A stretch of 40,700 nucleotides of DNA from assembly GCA_035354275.1 (NCBI GenBank), contig DAOQAU010000009.1:1-40700 (forward strand). The letters run 5' to 3'. The position numbers and the translations under genes were made by a program. This DNA comes from DAOQAU01 sp035354275. Its GTDB lineage: Bacteria; Cyanobacteriota; Vampirovibrionia; Gastranaerophilales; Gastranaerophilaceae. Shown in pieces: positions 15,709-23,543 of this stretch (position 1 is the stretch's first letter; each line of letters opens with the position of its first letter). The notes under the pieces are model-generated. The model searched no databases, had not been told where the DNA came from, and saw nothing but the letters and a program-made list of their open reading frames with translations.

Positions 15709-16242
15709 TTAATACTCAATACCCTGTCTTGCCATAACACCCATGTCAAAATAATGTTTGACAGGCTGCATTTCGGTAACAAGGTGAGCGAGTGCTTTAA
15801 GCTCAGGATGAGCGTACCTTCCGGTCAAAACTATTTCAAGATTTTCCGGCTTGTTCAAAAGCACTTCTTTTACTTCGGACACTTTTAACATATTCATTGC
15901 AATGCAAATATTTATTTCATCTAAAATCACAAGCTGGTATTTTCCGCCTTGAATGGCTTCTTTTGCAAATTCCCAGCCTTTTTTGGCTTCTTTAAAATCT
16001 TCCATACAAATATTATGAGAATAAACCACTCTGTCCATGCCAAATTGCATAACATCAAGGTTTGGAAGAAATTTTGACGCAGAAACAATCTCTCCGTAGG
16101 AAGTCGCTGAATCACCTTTGGTAAATTGTATAATAAGAACATTCCAGCCATGCCCCAAAGCTCTTAGAGCAAGCCCCAAAGACGCTGTGGTTTTGCCTTT
16201 GCCGTCTCCTGTATAGATTTGTATGTAACCGTGTTCTAACAA
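15709..16242 (-). CDS. cobO: Cob(I)yrinic acid a,c-diamide adenosyltransferase (CobO/BtuR)
   Basis: 177 residues. The P-loop GDGKGKTTASLGLALRA near residue 13-29 and the family blocks QFTKGD, VILDEINICIAMNML and LTGRYAHPEL are present. It transfers the adenosyl group of ATP to the corrinoid cobalt to form adenosylcobalamin. A TTG start is used, 4 nt after GGAGG. It is convergent with the glycosyltransferase and is functionally linked to the B12-dependent nrdJ nearby. Confidence 0.95.
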   Translation of the reverse strand: MLEHGYIQIYTGDGKGKTTASLGLALRALGHGWNVLIIQFTKGDSATSYGEIVSASKFLPNLDVMQFGMDRVVYSHNICMEDFKEAKKGWEFAKEAIQGGKYQLVILDEINICIAMNMLKVSEVKEVLLNKPENLEIVLTGRYAHPELKALAHLVTEMQPVKHYFDMGVMARQGIEY

Positions 16243-16273
16243 CTTGCCTCCAAAAAAAGATGACTATTAAACC

Positions 16274-16302
16274 TTACAAACACATTATAAATTTGTTTGT
16301 AA
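16274..16302. promoter_or_regulatory. Possible operator palindrome upstream of cobO
   Basis: TTACAAACA (16274-16282) and TGTTTGTAA (16294-16302) are perfect 9-bp arms 11 nt apart, 32 nt upstream of the cobO start. The remaining gap to 16746 is AT-rich and gene-free as far as I can see, with a short GTGAAGG-like patch near 16626 and an octamer array at 16674. Confidence 0.4.
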
Positions 16303-16673
16303 CCCTTTACATCGATTGGATGATGTAATTTCATTTCTCCCAAAAAAATTTAAATAGGTATAGATAATAATAACTCAAAACCGTTTAAAAGTATAATTAT
16401 TAATTTGATTTTTTCAAAAAATTTTTACAATTATTTTGGATTTATTCGTGAAAATATTGCCATTGTTAAACTTCCGACTTTGGCTTTAAAATTAAAAGTT
16501 TTACATTAATTTTGGTAAACTTTCTTAATGAACTATTGCAACCATGTAGGCATGGGTATTTGCGGTTATGTTAAAAAAATAATCATTTTTAATAAAACTA
16601 AACATATTGGATTAAGGGCTTAAAGAGTGAAGGGGTGAAAAGTTTTTATTGTAGTTGCGAAGCAACAAAATGA

Positions 16674-16705
16674 ACTTATTCACTTATTTACATATTCACT
16701 TTTTT
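16674..16705. repeat. Octamer array (ACTTATTC type)
   Basis: Four units: ACTTATTC, ACTTATTT, ACATATTC, ACTTTTTT, preceded by AATGA exactly as in a nearby array at 12672. It lies just downstream of the stop of the gene at 16747. Confidence 0.7.
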
Positions 16706-16746
16706 AAACCTTTCACCTATTAAGCTTTTCAGCCGTTCAGTCAAAA

Positions 16747-17199
16747 TTATTCCGCAGCGTCACCCTCTTTTTTCTCAGGAGCTTTAACTTCAACGCCCAT
16801 AGATTTAAGCTGTGCTGTAGCCTTTGGCGCAAGTGCCGTGTCTGCAAAATTTTCCAAAATTGTCTGGAAACATTCGACCGCTTCGTCTTTCATTTGTCTT
16901 GATTTGTAAAGCACTCCAACTTTGTAATACAAAGGTGCTAGTGAAGGATCGGGGGAAACCAACATCTGGTTATCAAGTTTTATTTTAATATCAATTAAAT
17001 TTTCGTTATCTGTTGGTGAAAAAAGTCCGTTTGCGTAGATTTTTTTGGTCAAAGTATCAACGCTTGCAGACATTGTATCCAAGTCTTCCTGCGTCAAACC
17101 TTTTCCTTTGCCTCCCTTTTTTGCCGCAAAGGCAGAATCAAACGATAAGGTTAAAATAACCAAAGCACCTATAATAAGTAACGCCAATATTTTTTTCAT
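16747..17199 (-). CDS. Secreted protein with TPR-like C-terminal half
   Basis: 150 residues. Signal peptide at 1-25 (MKKILALLIIGALVILTLSF...SAFA), then a Lys/Gly-rich linker (KKGGKGKG). Residues 88-135 read LAPLYYKVGVLYKSRQMKDEAVECFQTIL, the pattern of a single tetratricopeptide unit, followed by a charged tail. Probably periplasmic with a protein-binding role; the family is not recognised. A purine-rich GGGGGATGG lies about 7-12 nt before the ATG. Confidence 0.8.
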   Translation of the reverse strand: MKKILALLIIGALVILTLSFDSAFAAKKGGKGKGLTQEDLDTMSASVDTLTKKIYANGLFSPTDNENLIDIKIKLDNQMLVSPDPSLAPLYYKVGVLYKSRQMKDEAVECFQTILENFADTALAPKATAQLKSMGVEVKAPEKKEGDAAE

Positions 17200-17278
17200 A
17201 AGACATCCATCCCCCTAATATATATACATATACTACATAAAACCTTGATTTTTAGCCTCAATTAAATGTATGATATTT

Positions 17279-17314
17279 TAGGTGAATAGGTGAATAAGTA
17301 AATAAGTGAATAAG
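17279..17314 (+). repeat. Octamer array overlapping the nagZ start
   Basis: TAGGTGAA, TAGGTGAA, TAAGTAAA, TAAGTGAA, TAAG. The last full unit contains the GTG start codon of the hexosaminidase gene. It is the reverse-complement orientation of the arrays at 12672 and 16674. Confidence 0.75.
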
Positions 17315-18283
17315 AGTACTAAAGAAAAACTTTATCAGATGTTTATTTTGGGATTGGAGGGGGAAACTTTAAGCGGCAATCCCAACCTTAAAGCTGCGCT
17401 TCAAAAGGGTTTGGGCGGGGTGATTTTTTTCACTCAAAATATTAAAACCGAAAAACAATTCAAAAATTTAATAAATGAAATCAAAAAAGAAGCTTTAATT
17501 TTTCCGTTTTTGTCTATAGACCAGGAAGGCGGAAGGGTAGAGCGAACTGAGAACATTCACGACGGAAAAAAATATTTAAGCCCCAAATATGCAGCTCAAA
17601 AAGGTGAAGAATTTTTAAAAAACCAGACAGAACAAATTGCGTGCGAATTAAAAGATTTTGGAATTAATCTTAACTTTGCGCCCTGTGTTGATGTGAACAC
17701 AAATCCAGATAACCCTATTATAGGCGAGCGCGCCTTTTCCGATAAAACCGATGAGGTGATAAAATTTGGCAAAATCGTAACGCAGGAGTATTTAAAAAAC
17801 GGGATTATTCCCTGCCTTAAGCACTACCCCGGACACGGCGACACCAATCAGGACAGTCATTTGACTCTTCCTGAAATAAATTTGCCGTTTGAAGAAATGG
17901 AAAAAATTCACATAAAACCTTTTAAGGAAATTTCTGCGCCGATGATTATGGCAGCGCATTTGCACTGTGCCTGTTTTGATAAAGAGAAAATCCCCACATC
18001 CCTCGGCAAAAATGCCATAGGATATTTGCGCAAAAATTTGGGCTTTGAAGGGGTTATAATCACGGATGACATGGTAATGCAAGGTGCGCTGGGTTTTGAG
18101 AGTACAAAAGCTTGTGAAATGGCTATAAAGGCGGGGGTAAATATACTTTTGTACAGAAATTCGTTTGATGAAACAATTCAAATTATAGAAAATCTTGCGC
18201 AAAAAGCCCTCTTAGACAAAGAATTAAAAGAAAATATAGAAATTTCTTTTGAAAAAATAATGAAATTAAAAATAAAAAATTAA
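17306..18283 (+). CDS. nagZ: Beta-N-acetylhexosaminidase, glycoside hydrolase family 3
   Basis: 325 residues, single GH3 barrel. Seen: FLSIDQEGGRVERT (substrate loop), KHYPGHGDTNQDSHLTLP (with the acid/base Asp-His dyad of NagZ) and VIITDDMVMQGAL (nucleophile Asp). It removes N-acetylglucosamine from muropeptides in peptidoglycan recycling. No signal peptide, so cytoplasmic like NagZ. The start GTG lies inside a tandem repeat array, and no ordinary Shine-Dalgarno is seen. A second candidate would be the internal Met at residue 12 (MFILGLEG). Confidence 0.9.
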   Translation: MNKSTKEKLYQMFILGLEGETLSGNPNLKAALQKGLGGVIFFTQNIKTEKQFKNLINEIKKEALIFPFLSIDQEGGRVERTENIHDGKKYLSPKYAAQKGEEFLKNQTEQIACELKDFGINLNFAPCVDVNTNPDNPIIGERAFSDKTDEVIKFGKIVTQEYLKNGIIPCLKHYPGHGDTNQDSHLTLPEINLPFEEMEKIHIKPFKEISAPMIMAAHLHCACFDKEKIPTSLGKNAIGYLRKNLGFEGVIITDDMVMQGALGFESTKACEMAIKAGVNILLYRNSFDETIQIIENLAQKALLDKELKENIEISFEKIMKLKIKN

Positions 18284-18351
18284 AGTTAAATTTATAAAAA
18301 CCACGTCATTGCGAGGGAGTAAATGTGTCCGGATTAATGCTTCGCCGTTCA

Positions 18352-18432
18352 CGTCGTTGCGAGGAGCTTGCTTTGCAAGCGACGCGGCAATCTAAAAAAT
18401 ATTATTTTAAATTTTCTTTTAGCCGCTTTTGG
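18352..18432. repeat. Dispersed palindromic repeat, copy B
   Basis: CGTCGTTGCGAGGAGC...GACGCGGCAATCTAAAAAATATTATTTTAA...AGCCGCTTTTGG matches the copy at 10751 in order and orientation. A partial ACGTCATTGCGAGG core precedes it at 18303-18316. It fills the gap between nagZ and proC. Confidence 0.75.
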
Positions 18433-18497
18433 ATGAGTATGTTTTTCTTTCGGCACTTTTTGTCACCAAAAGGTACCTAAAGAAAATTTATCTTACT

Positions 18498-19316
18498 TTA
18501 TCCTAATTCTTTGGATTTTTTTGCTGTTCTTTTGATTAATTCAAAAAATAATTCTTTTGTATTTATTTCGTTCATGTATTCGACACCGACTTCGGTGCAG
18601 CCGCCTTTTGTAGCAACCATATTTATCATATCCTGTGCATTAAGATTGCTTGATTGCATCAATTTTGCAGAGCCTATCGCGGTTTGAATTGCCAAAAACT
18701 TCGATTTTTCGTAATCAAGCCCAAGTTTTTCTCCTGCAAGTGCCATTTCGTGAATTATTTTATAGAAAAACGCAGGTCCTGAGCCTGAAATTGCCGTCAA
18801 AACATCAATTTGTGCCTCTTCAACAACAATGCATTTGCCGATATTTGACATAAATTCCTTCACAAAATTGACGTCATCTTCATCTGCAAAGTTTCCTTTT
18901 ACAATTCCGCTCATACCTTCTTTTATAACAGCAGGAGCATTGGGCATAACTCTTATAACCGCAACTTCACCGATTTGGTCTTCTATCGATTTTGTTTTGA
19001 CGCCGGCAGCAATTGAAACGACAAGCTTGCCTTGAAGTTCTTCTTTTATTTCTTGTAAAACTTCTTTTATAAAATGAGGCTTGATTGCAAGGAATATAAC
19101 ATCGCAAATCCTTGCAACTTCGCAATTATCCAGTAATATATTTATCCCCAGTTCGGATTTTTTTACACTTGCAAGTCCTTGAGAAATTTCAGATGCTATA
19201 ATATTATCCGACCCTAAAAAACCTGAGCTCAAAACACCTTTTATCATGGCGTTTGCCATTTTTCCGCAGCCGATAAATCCGACTTTCAACTCTGCTTGAT
19301 TAAAAATTTTGTTCAT
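18498..19316 (-). CDS. proC: Pyrroline-5-carboxylate reductase
   Basis: 272 residues, family length. The Rossmann motif VGFIGCGKMANAMIKG lies at residues 12-27, followed by IFLAIKPH, VIRVMPNAPAVIKEG and the C-terminal TAISGSGPAFFY and VATKGGCTEVG signatures that bind P5C. It carries out the last NAD(P)H-dependent step of proline synthesis. Divergent from rpmH. In Cyanobacteria proC often neighbours pipY and sepF; here those lie 12 kb away. Confidence 0.96.
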   Translation of the reverse strand: MNKIFNQAELKVGFIGCGKMANAMIKGVLSSGFLGSDNIIASEISQGLASVKKSELGINILLDNCEVARICDVIFLAIKPHFIKEVLQEIKEELQGKLVVSIAAGVKTKSIEDQIGEVAVIRVMPNAPAVIKEGMSGIVKGNFADEDDVNFVKEFMSNIGKCIVVEEAQIDVLTAISGSGPAFFYKIIHEMALAGEKLGLDYEKSKFLAIQTAIGSAKLMQSSNLNAQDMINMVATKGGCTEVGVEYMNEINTKELFFELIKRTAKKSKELG

Positions 19317-19410
19317 AATAATTAACCTTATAGTTAGTGAATGATTGACTAAGTGTTACTTTTATAATAACATCAAAATATTAACACTAAAATACAGGAG
19401 AATAAATAGC

Positions 19411-19563
19411 ATGAGACGTACACTTGAAGGAACAAAAATAAAAAGACAAAAAGTCAGCGGATTTAGAGCAAGAATGGCAACCGACGGCGGCAGAGAAGTC
19501 TTAAACAGACGCAGAGCAAGAGGTCGTCATAAATTGGCGGTTGAAGGAAGTAAAAGAGCATAA
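19411..19563 (+). CDS. rpmH: 50S ribosomal protein L34
   Basis: 50 residues: MRRTLEGTKIKRQKVSGFRA...GREVLNRRRARGRHKL, the classic L34 pattern with KR-rich helices and the VLNRRRARGR block. The start is the ATG at 19411, with AGGAG 9 nt upstream; the open frame extends further 5' but without a ribosome site. It is followed by rnpA as in most bacteria, but after a repeat array and a terminator-like hairpin. Confidence 0.97.
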   Translation: MRRTLEGTKIKRQKVSGFRARMATDGGREVLNRRRARGRHKLAVEGSKRA

Positions 19564-19564
19564 A

Positions 19565-19592
19565 AGTAAATAGTAAATAGTAAATTGTAAAT
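19565..19592. repeat. Heptamer array (AGTAAAT type)
   Basis: AGTAAAT three times, then TGTAAAT, beginning 1 nt after the rpmH stop codon. Confidence 0.8.
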
Positions 19593-19595
19593 AGA

Positions 19596-19625
19596 GGGCA
19601 CAGATATTTGATTTGTGCCCCTTTT
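19596..19625 (+). terminator. Terminator or attenuator between rpmH and rnpA
   Basis: GGGCACA (19596-19602) pairs with TGTGCCC (19614-19620), followed by CTTTT. The U tract is short, so it may only partly uncouple rpmH from rnpA. Confidence 0.55.
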
Positions 19626-19743
19626 AAATTTATTTATAACCTGATTTTAACTTTTAAATCCCCTTACTTTTCTACAATTCTATTTACTCTTTACTATTAA
19701 CTTGTCATTGGACACGGCACCTTATTTATGCAATTATTTAAGC

Positions 19744-20106
19744 ATGTTGAAAAAGGATTTGAGATTAAAAAAGGATTCTGCATTTAGTGCTACTTATCGC
19801 ATAAGGCATTCTTACGCTTTTTCAGGGATTGTGCTTTGGGTCGGAAAATTAAAAACCGATTTTCAAACTCCTACAAAAGCGGGCTTTGTGGTAAGCAAAA
19901 AAACCCACAAGCGAGCTGTTAAAAGAAACAGGCTCAAACGTCTTATGAGAGAAAGTTACAGACTTTTGCTCAAAGAAGGTAAAATCGAAAAGTCTCAAAA
20001 ATTTATGTCATTAATTTTTGTTGGACAGGAAAAAGCTTTGGGGCAAAGTTTTTTGCAGATTAATGAGACTGTTTTGAAATTACTTAACGGGATAAGAGAA
20101 AAATGA
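19744..20106 (+). CDS. rnpA: Ribonuclease P protein component
   Basis: 120 residues. The RNR signature is clear (KRAVKRNRLKRLMRESYR), with FVVSKKTHKRAV before it. It binds the P RNA and helps trim tRNA 5' ends. The start at 19744 (MLKKDLRLKKDSAF) fits the family better than an upstream TTG at 19702, although no good Shine-Dalgarno is visible for either. It ends in TGA within ATGA, overlapping the next gene by 4 nt, which confirms TGA as a stop in this genome. Confidence 0.93.
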   Translation: MLKKDLRLKKDSAFSATYRIRHSYAFSGIVLWVGKLKTDFQTPTKAGFVVSKKTHKRAVKRNRLKRLMRESYRLLLKEGKIEKSQKFMSLIFVGQEKALGQSFLQINETVLKLLNGIREK

Positions 20107-20624
20107 TTGAAGGGCTTATTGCAATACAAACTCAAACAATGGACGAATTTTTTCCGTATCCCCCTTATCCGATGTATCCTTCAGGACTTATTGATGAGAG
20201 CAAATCCATTTACAGATATGCTCATCCGTCAAGCGATTGCCCTGTTTTGGTAATTAAAGATCCTATTTATGATGAAGATAGAAATTATATTCCGCCCGGG
20301 CATTACAGTCTTGTTTTATCTGATGACAGGACGTTTTTACTTTTAGTTCAGGGGGATAAAATTTTTGCCACAATTCCTGTTTTTAAGCTGGAAGAAAGCA
20401 AAGAAGAAGTAGAAAAAATCTACGACAAGAAATATCAAAAACAGCAGGCAAAAGAAAAGAAAAAACAGGATAAAATCAACGCAAAGCTTGCAAGAACAGG
20501 AGCTCCGCCTCAGGAAAAACCGGTTTATATGGAAGCAACCATTGAATATGACAATATCGAACGATACTATCTTATAAAGTACGAAAGAGGTTTTGTCCGA
20601 GCGTGGGGCGCGATAAAAAAGTAA
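20103..20624 (+). CDS. Uncharacterised protein coupled to rnpA
   Basis: 173 residues, family not recognised. The N-terminal third has a Pro/Tyr patch (FFPYPPYPMYPSG), the middle shows beta-strand-like segments (HYSLVLSDDRTFLLLVQG), then a strongly charged helix rich in K, E and Q (about 97-130), and a final strand region with EYDNIERYYLIKYERGFVRAW. No signal peptide. It occupies the place where yidD or yidC usually follows rnpA and is translationally coupled by the 4-nt overlap. A role in RNA or envelope biogenesis is only suggested by position. Confidence 0.82.
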   Translation: MIEGLIAIQTQTMDEFFPYPPYPMYPSGLIDESKSIYRYAHPSSDCPVLVIKDPIYDEDRNYIPPGHYSLVLSDDRTFLLLVQGDKIFATIPVFKLEESKEEVEKIYDKKYQKQQAKEKKKQDKINAKLARTGAPPQEKPVYMEATIEYDNIERYYLIKYERGFVRAWGAIKK

Positions 20625-20647
20625 ATAGTAAATGGTAAATAGAAATG
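20620..20647. repeat. Heptamer array over a stop codon
   Basis: AGTAAAT, AGTAAAT, GGTAAAT, AGAAATG. The first unit contains the TAA stop of the preceding gene (20622-20624). Confidence 0.75.
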
Positions 20648-20728
20648 TTAAAACAGGGGACAAGAGGCGAAGATGCCAAGAGGCGTAGTAGGATAACTCA
20701 CGCATCTACTTATCTTATCTTCTTATAA

Positions 20729-20798
20729 ACTATTCGACTGTTCGACTTTTCAACTAAAATAACTTTCTCAGTTCACTGCTCACGGCTCACCGTTCACT
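20729..20798. repeat. Octamer plus heptamer arrays downstream of obgE
   Basis: ACTATTCG, ACTGTTCG, ACTTTTCA, ACTAAAAT (20729-20760), then GTTCACT, GCTCACG, GCTCACC, GTTCACT (20771-20798), ending 4 nt before the obgE stop codon. The 23 bases at 20741-20763 also occur at 12066-12088. Confidence 0.7.
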
Positions 20799-20802
20799 CA
20801 TT

Positions 20803-22080
20803 TTACACTTCATCGTCAAAGTAAACAAGTTCCAAATGTCCGATAATTAAAGTGTCGCCGTCTTTTATTCCTGCTTTTTTAAGTGCTTCCATAACTCCCA
20901 TGTTTTTCATTATATTCTGCAGTCTTAAAACCTGCTCTGTATTTCTGGCATCGCTGACTTGAGCCAAGCGTTTAATTTTTCCGCCTACAACTGCGAATGC
21001 GTTTTTATCGACTTTAACGACTTCAAACAAGCTGTCATCGTTGTTGTATGCGTCTAAATCTTCTTCTACATCAACTTCAAAAGCAGGTTTTTCTATTTCA
21101 TCGACTTTTTGCGCGATAAAAAGTTTTAATTCTTCAATATTTTCACCTGTTACCGCAGAAATCAAAAACACATCATCAGAAATTTCTTTGAATTTTTTGA
21201 AGAAATTTTTTCTGTCTTTGATTGAAATCACATCAATTTTGTTAAGCGCAATAATCTGATAAAGCTCAGAGAGTTTTTGGGAATGTTTTTTTAATTCAAG
21301 GTTGATTTTATTGTAATTTTCGACAGGTTTTTCCATAGTCAAATCAATGATATGGACAAGAAAACGGCATCTTTCAACGTGTCGCAAAAATTCGTGTCCC
21401 AAGCCGATTCCCTCGCTTGCGCCTTCAATAAGCCCTGGAATATCCGCAACGACAAAACCGTCACCGGATGGTTTTTTCACCACCCCTAAGTGTGGGACAA
21501 GCGTTGTGAAAGGATAATCTGCGATTTTTGGTTTTGCAGAACTTATTTTACTTATGAAAGTGGATTTTCCTGCATTGGGCATTCCTAAAAGCCCTACATC
21601 TGCTATCAATTTTAATTCAAGTTCCAAATCTCTTTCGATAGAAGGCTCGCCGGGTTCGCAAAACTGAGGTGCGCGTTTTTGGGCGGTCGCGAAACGTGCG
21701 TTTCCGCGACCGCCTCTACCGCCTTTTGCCACAAGAATTTTGTCGGAATTTTTTGTCAAATCTCCGATGATTTTTCCTGATTTTAAGTCTTTCACCATAG
21801 TTCCGACAGGAACATTTATGTACAAATCTTTTCCGCATTTTCCGTGCTGGCTTTTGCTTCTGCCGTTTACGCCGTCTTCTGCTTTAAAAACGGATTTGTA
21901 TTTAAAATCCATAAGCGTTGACATATTTTCGTCGGCTATGAAATAAACATCGCCGCCGTTTCCGCCATCGCCTCCTGCAGGACCTCCTTTATCGACATAT
22001 TTTTCTCTGCGCCAAGCTACCATGCCGTTTCCGCCATGTCCTGAAATTATTTTTGCTGTAGCTTTATCTAAGAATTGCAT
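20803..22080 (-). CDS. obgE: Obg-family GTPase (ObgE/CgtA)
   Basis: 425 residues with all three domains. Glycine-rich Obg domain 1-158 (GGPAGGDGGNGGDV, AKGGRGGRGNARF). GTPase domain with G1 GMPNAGKST (166-174), G3 DIPGL and G4 NKID. C-terminal OCT domain from about 345 (FAVVGGKIKRLAQ). It acts in 50S ribosome assembly and stress signalling, in the cytoplasm and at the ribosome. Divergent from tsaD. Its upstream region is a heptamer array. Confidence 0.97.
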   Translation of the reverse strand: MQFLDKATAKIISGHGGNGMVAWRREKYVDKGGPAGGDGGNGGDVYFIADENMSTLMDFKYKSVFKAEDGVNGRSKSQHGKCGKDLYINVPVGTMVKDLKSGKIIGDLTKNSDKILVAKGGRGGRGNARFATAQKRAPQFCEPGEPSIERDLELELKLIADVGLLGMPNAGKSTFISKISSAKPKIADYPFTTLVPHLGVVKKPSGDGFVVADIPGLIEGASEGIGLGHEFLRHVERCRFLVHIIDLTMEKPVENYNKINLELKKHSQKLSELYQIIALNKIDVISIKDRKNFFKKFKEISDDVFLISAVTGENIEELKLFIAQKVDEIEKPAFEVDVEEDLDAYNNDDSLFEVVKVDKNAFAVVGGKIKRLAQVSDARNTEQVLRLQNIMKNMGVMEALKKAGIKDGDTLIIGHLELVYFDDEV

Positions 22081-22087
22081 TTTTGTT

Positions 22088-22115
22088 ATTCACCATTTAC
22101 CATTTACTATTCATT
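22088..22115. repeat. Heptamer array upstream of obgE
   Basis: ATTCACC, ATTTACC, ATTTACT, ATTCATT, starting 7 nt before the obgE start codon (in minus-strand terms GGTGAAT is the last unit before the gene). It may provide the weak purine-rich ribosome site. Confidence 0.75.
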
Positions 22116-22145
22116 TAAACAAAGAATTAAGCCATTTATTTGTAA

Positions 22146-22157
22146 TATAATATTACT
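22146..22157 (+). promoter_or_regulatory. -10 box of tsaD with leaderless geometry
   Basis: TATAAT (22146-22151) ends 6 nt before the ATG at 22158 and no Shine-Dalgarno is visible. The -35 is weak. This is the same spacing as at the methyltransferase gene. Confidence 0.45.
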
Positions 22158-23204
22158 ATGAACAATGAAAAAAAGACACTTTTCAGCAATAAAACAGTTA
22201 AAATAGGCGAGAATTCGGGCTATGATAACTACATAATGGCTATAGAAACAAGCTGTGACGAAACGGCTTGCGCTGTAGTTAAAAACGGACGCGAAGTTTT
22301 GTCAAATGTTGTTGCCTCTCAGATTAAAACCCACGCAAAATACGGCGGTGTTATCCCCGAAATTGCTGCAAGAGAGCACTTAGAAGCAATTAATATTGTA
22401 ATTGAAGAAGCTTTTGAACAGGCAAAAATTAAGTCCGAAGAAATAACCGCTTTTGCAGGAACAGTCGGGCCGGGACTTGTCGGTTCACTTCTTGTTGGGC
22501 TTAATGCGGCAAAAACCCTTGCGCTTGTTTGGGATAAACCCTTTATCGGGATAAATCACCTAAATGCCCATGTTTGCGCAAATTACATAGATACTGATTT
22601 AAAACCGCCTTTTATTGCGCTTTTGGTAAGCGGCGGGCACACTCAAATTATTGAGGTTAAATCTCATTCCGAGCAGAAAATAATCGGCGAAACCATTGAC
22701 GATGCTGTCGGTGAAGCTTACGATAAAGTGGCAAGGCTTATAGGGCTTCCATATCCGGGTGGTCCGCTTTTGGATAAAATGGCAAAAGAAGGAAATCCCA
22801 ACGCATATAAGCTTCCCGAAGCAAAGGTTGAAGGCTACGATTTCAGCTTCAGCGGTCTTAAAACGGCGGTTTTAAGGCTCGTCCAAAGCCTTAAAACCGC
22901 CTCGGACGAACTTCCTGTTAATGATATTTGCGCAAGCTTTCAGGAAACCGTATCAGAAACATTGCTGAAAAAGGTTAAAAGAGCTTTAGAAGAAACAGGC
23001 TATAAACAAGTCGTTTTGGCAGGCGGAGTTGCAGCAAATTCCGAGATAAGAAGAAAGTTTTTTGAACTTGAAAATCAAGGTTATAAAGTTTTTGCCCCCC
23101 AGATGAAATACTGTACAGATAACGCTGCTATGATTGCATCTTGTGCTTATTTTTCCACAAACACTTTTGATGATGTGAATGTTGAAGTATTTTCGAGAGT
23201 TTAA
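22158..23204 (+). CDS. tsaD: tRNA N6-threonylcarbamoyladenosine transferase subunit TsaD
   Basis: 348 residues. Seen: MAIETSCDETACAVV, GGVIPEIAAREH, TVGPGLVGSLLVG, the metal-binding GINHLNAHV, LLVSGGHTQI and the C-terminal APQMKYCTDNAAMIA. It transfers the threonylcarbamoyl group to A37 of ANN-decoding tRNAs. About 26 extra residues precede the usual MAIETS start; a shorter start at 22236 has no ribosome site either. Cytoplasmic and essential in most bacteria. Confidence 0.96.
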   Translation: MNNEKKTLFSNKTVKIGENSGYDNYIMAIETSCDETACAVVKNGREVLSNVVASQIKTHAKYGGVIPEIAAREHLEAINIVIEEAFEQAKIKSEEITAFAGTVGPGLVGSLLVGLNAAKTLALVWDKPFIGINHLNAHVCANYIDTDLKPPFIALLVSGGHTQIIEVKSHSEQKIIGETIDDAVGEAYDKVARLIGLPYPGGPLLDKMAKEGNPNAYKLPEAKVEGYDFSFSGLKTAVLRLVQSLKTASDELPVNDICASFQETVSETLLKKVKRALEETGYKQVVLAGGVAANSEIRRKFFELENQGYKVFAPQMKYCTDNAAMIASCAYFSTNTFDDVNVEVFSRV

Positions 23205-23229
23205 TTTTTAAAATAAACTTTGCACTCGC

Positions 23230-23279
23230 TTGACAATATTGTAATATTAGTATATTCTAATATTACATAAGGAGGAAAT
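23230..23279 (+). promoter_or_regulatory. Promoter and operator of the ArsR-persulfide reductase operon
   Basis: GTAATATTAG (23241-23250) and CTAATATTAC (23257-23266) form a perfect 10-bp inverted repeat around TATATT. TTGACA (23230-23235) is a consensus -35, and the -10 (around 23251-23258) falls inside the palindrome, so a bound repressor would block polymerase. GGAGG at 23271-23275 is the ribosome site of the regulator gene. This is typical ArsR/SmtB autoregulation. Confidence 0.75.
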
Positions 23280-23543
23280 ATGGAAAAATACGCGGAAATT
23301 TTCAAAGCACTGGCTCATCCCATAAGACTTAAAATAGTTTGCGGACTTTGCGGAAAAGACGAGTGTAATGTTTCAAAGATGGTTGACGGTCTAAAAATAG
23401 CTCAACCAACAGTTTCTCAGCATTTAAACATTTTAAAAAATGCAGGAATAATAACAGGGTTTAAAAAAGGCACTCAAATTTGCTACAGGGTGACAAATGA
23501 TGAAGTAAAAAAGATTATAAAATCGTTGGAGATTAAAAAGTGA
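23280..23543 (+). CDS. ArsR-family repressor, likely reactive-sulfur sensor
   Basis: 87 residues, a winged helix-turn-helix: KALAHPIRLKIVCGL, recognition helix QPTVSQHLNILKNAGI, wing KKGTQICYRV. Cysteines at 21, 24, 29 and 68 place one Cys in helix 2 and one in the wing, reminiscent of the dithiol pair of BigR/SqrR-type persulfide sensors. The metal-binding ELCVCDL box of ArsR is absent. The next gene is a persulfide/CoA-disulfide reductase, overlapping by 4 nt, so I infer sulfide or persulfide sensing. Metal sensing cannot be excluded. Confidence 0.85.
   Translation: MEKYAEIFKALAHPIRLKIVCGLCGKDECNVSKMVDGLKIAQPTVSQHLNILKNAGIITGFKKGTQICYRVTNDEVKKIIKSLEIKK

Noticed and set aside
19345..19410. 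N-terminal extension of L34
   Set aside because: L34 begins at MRRTLEGT with a good ribosome site; the upstream frame is just open leader.
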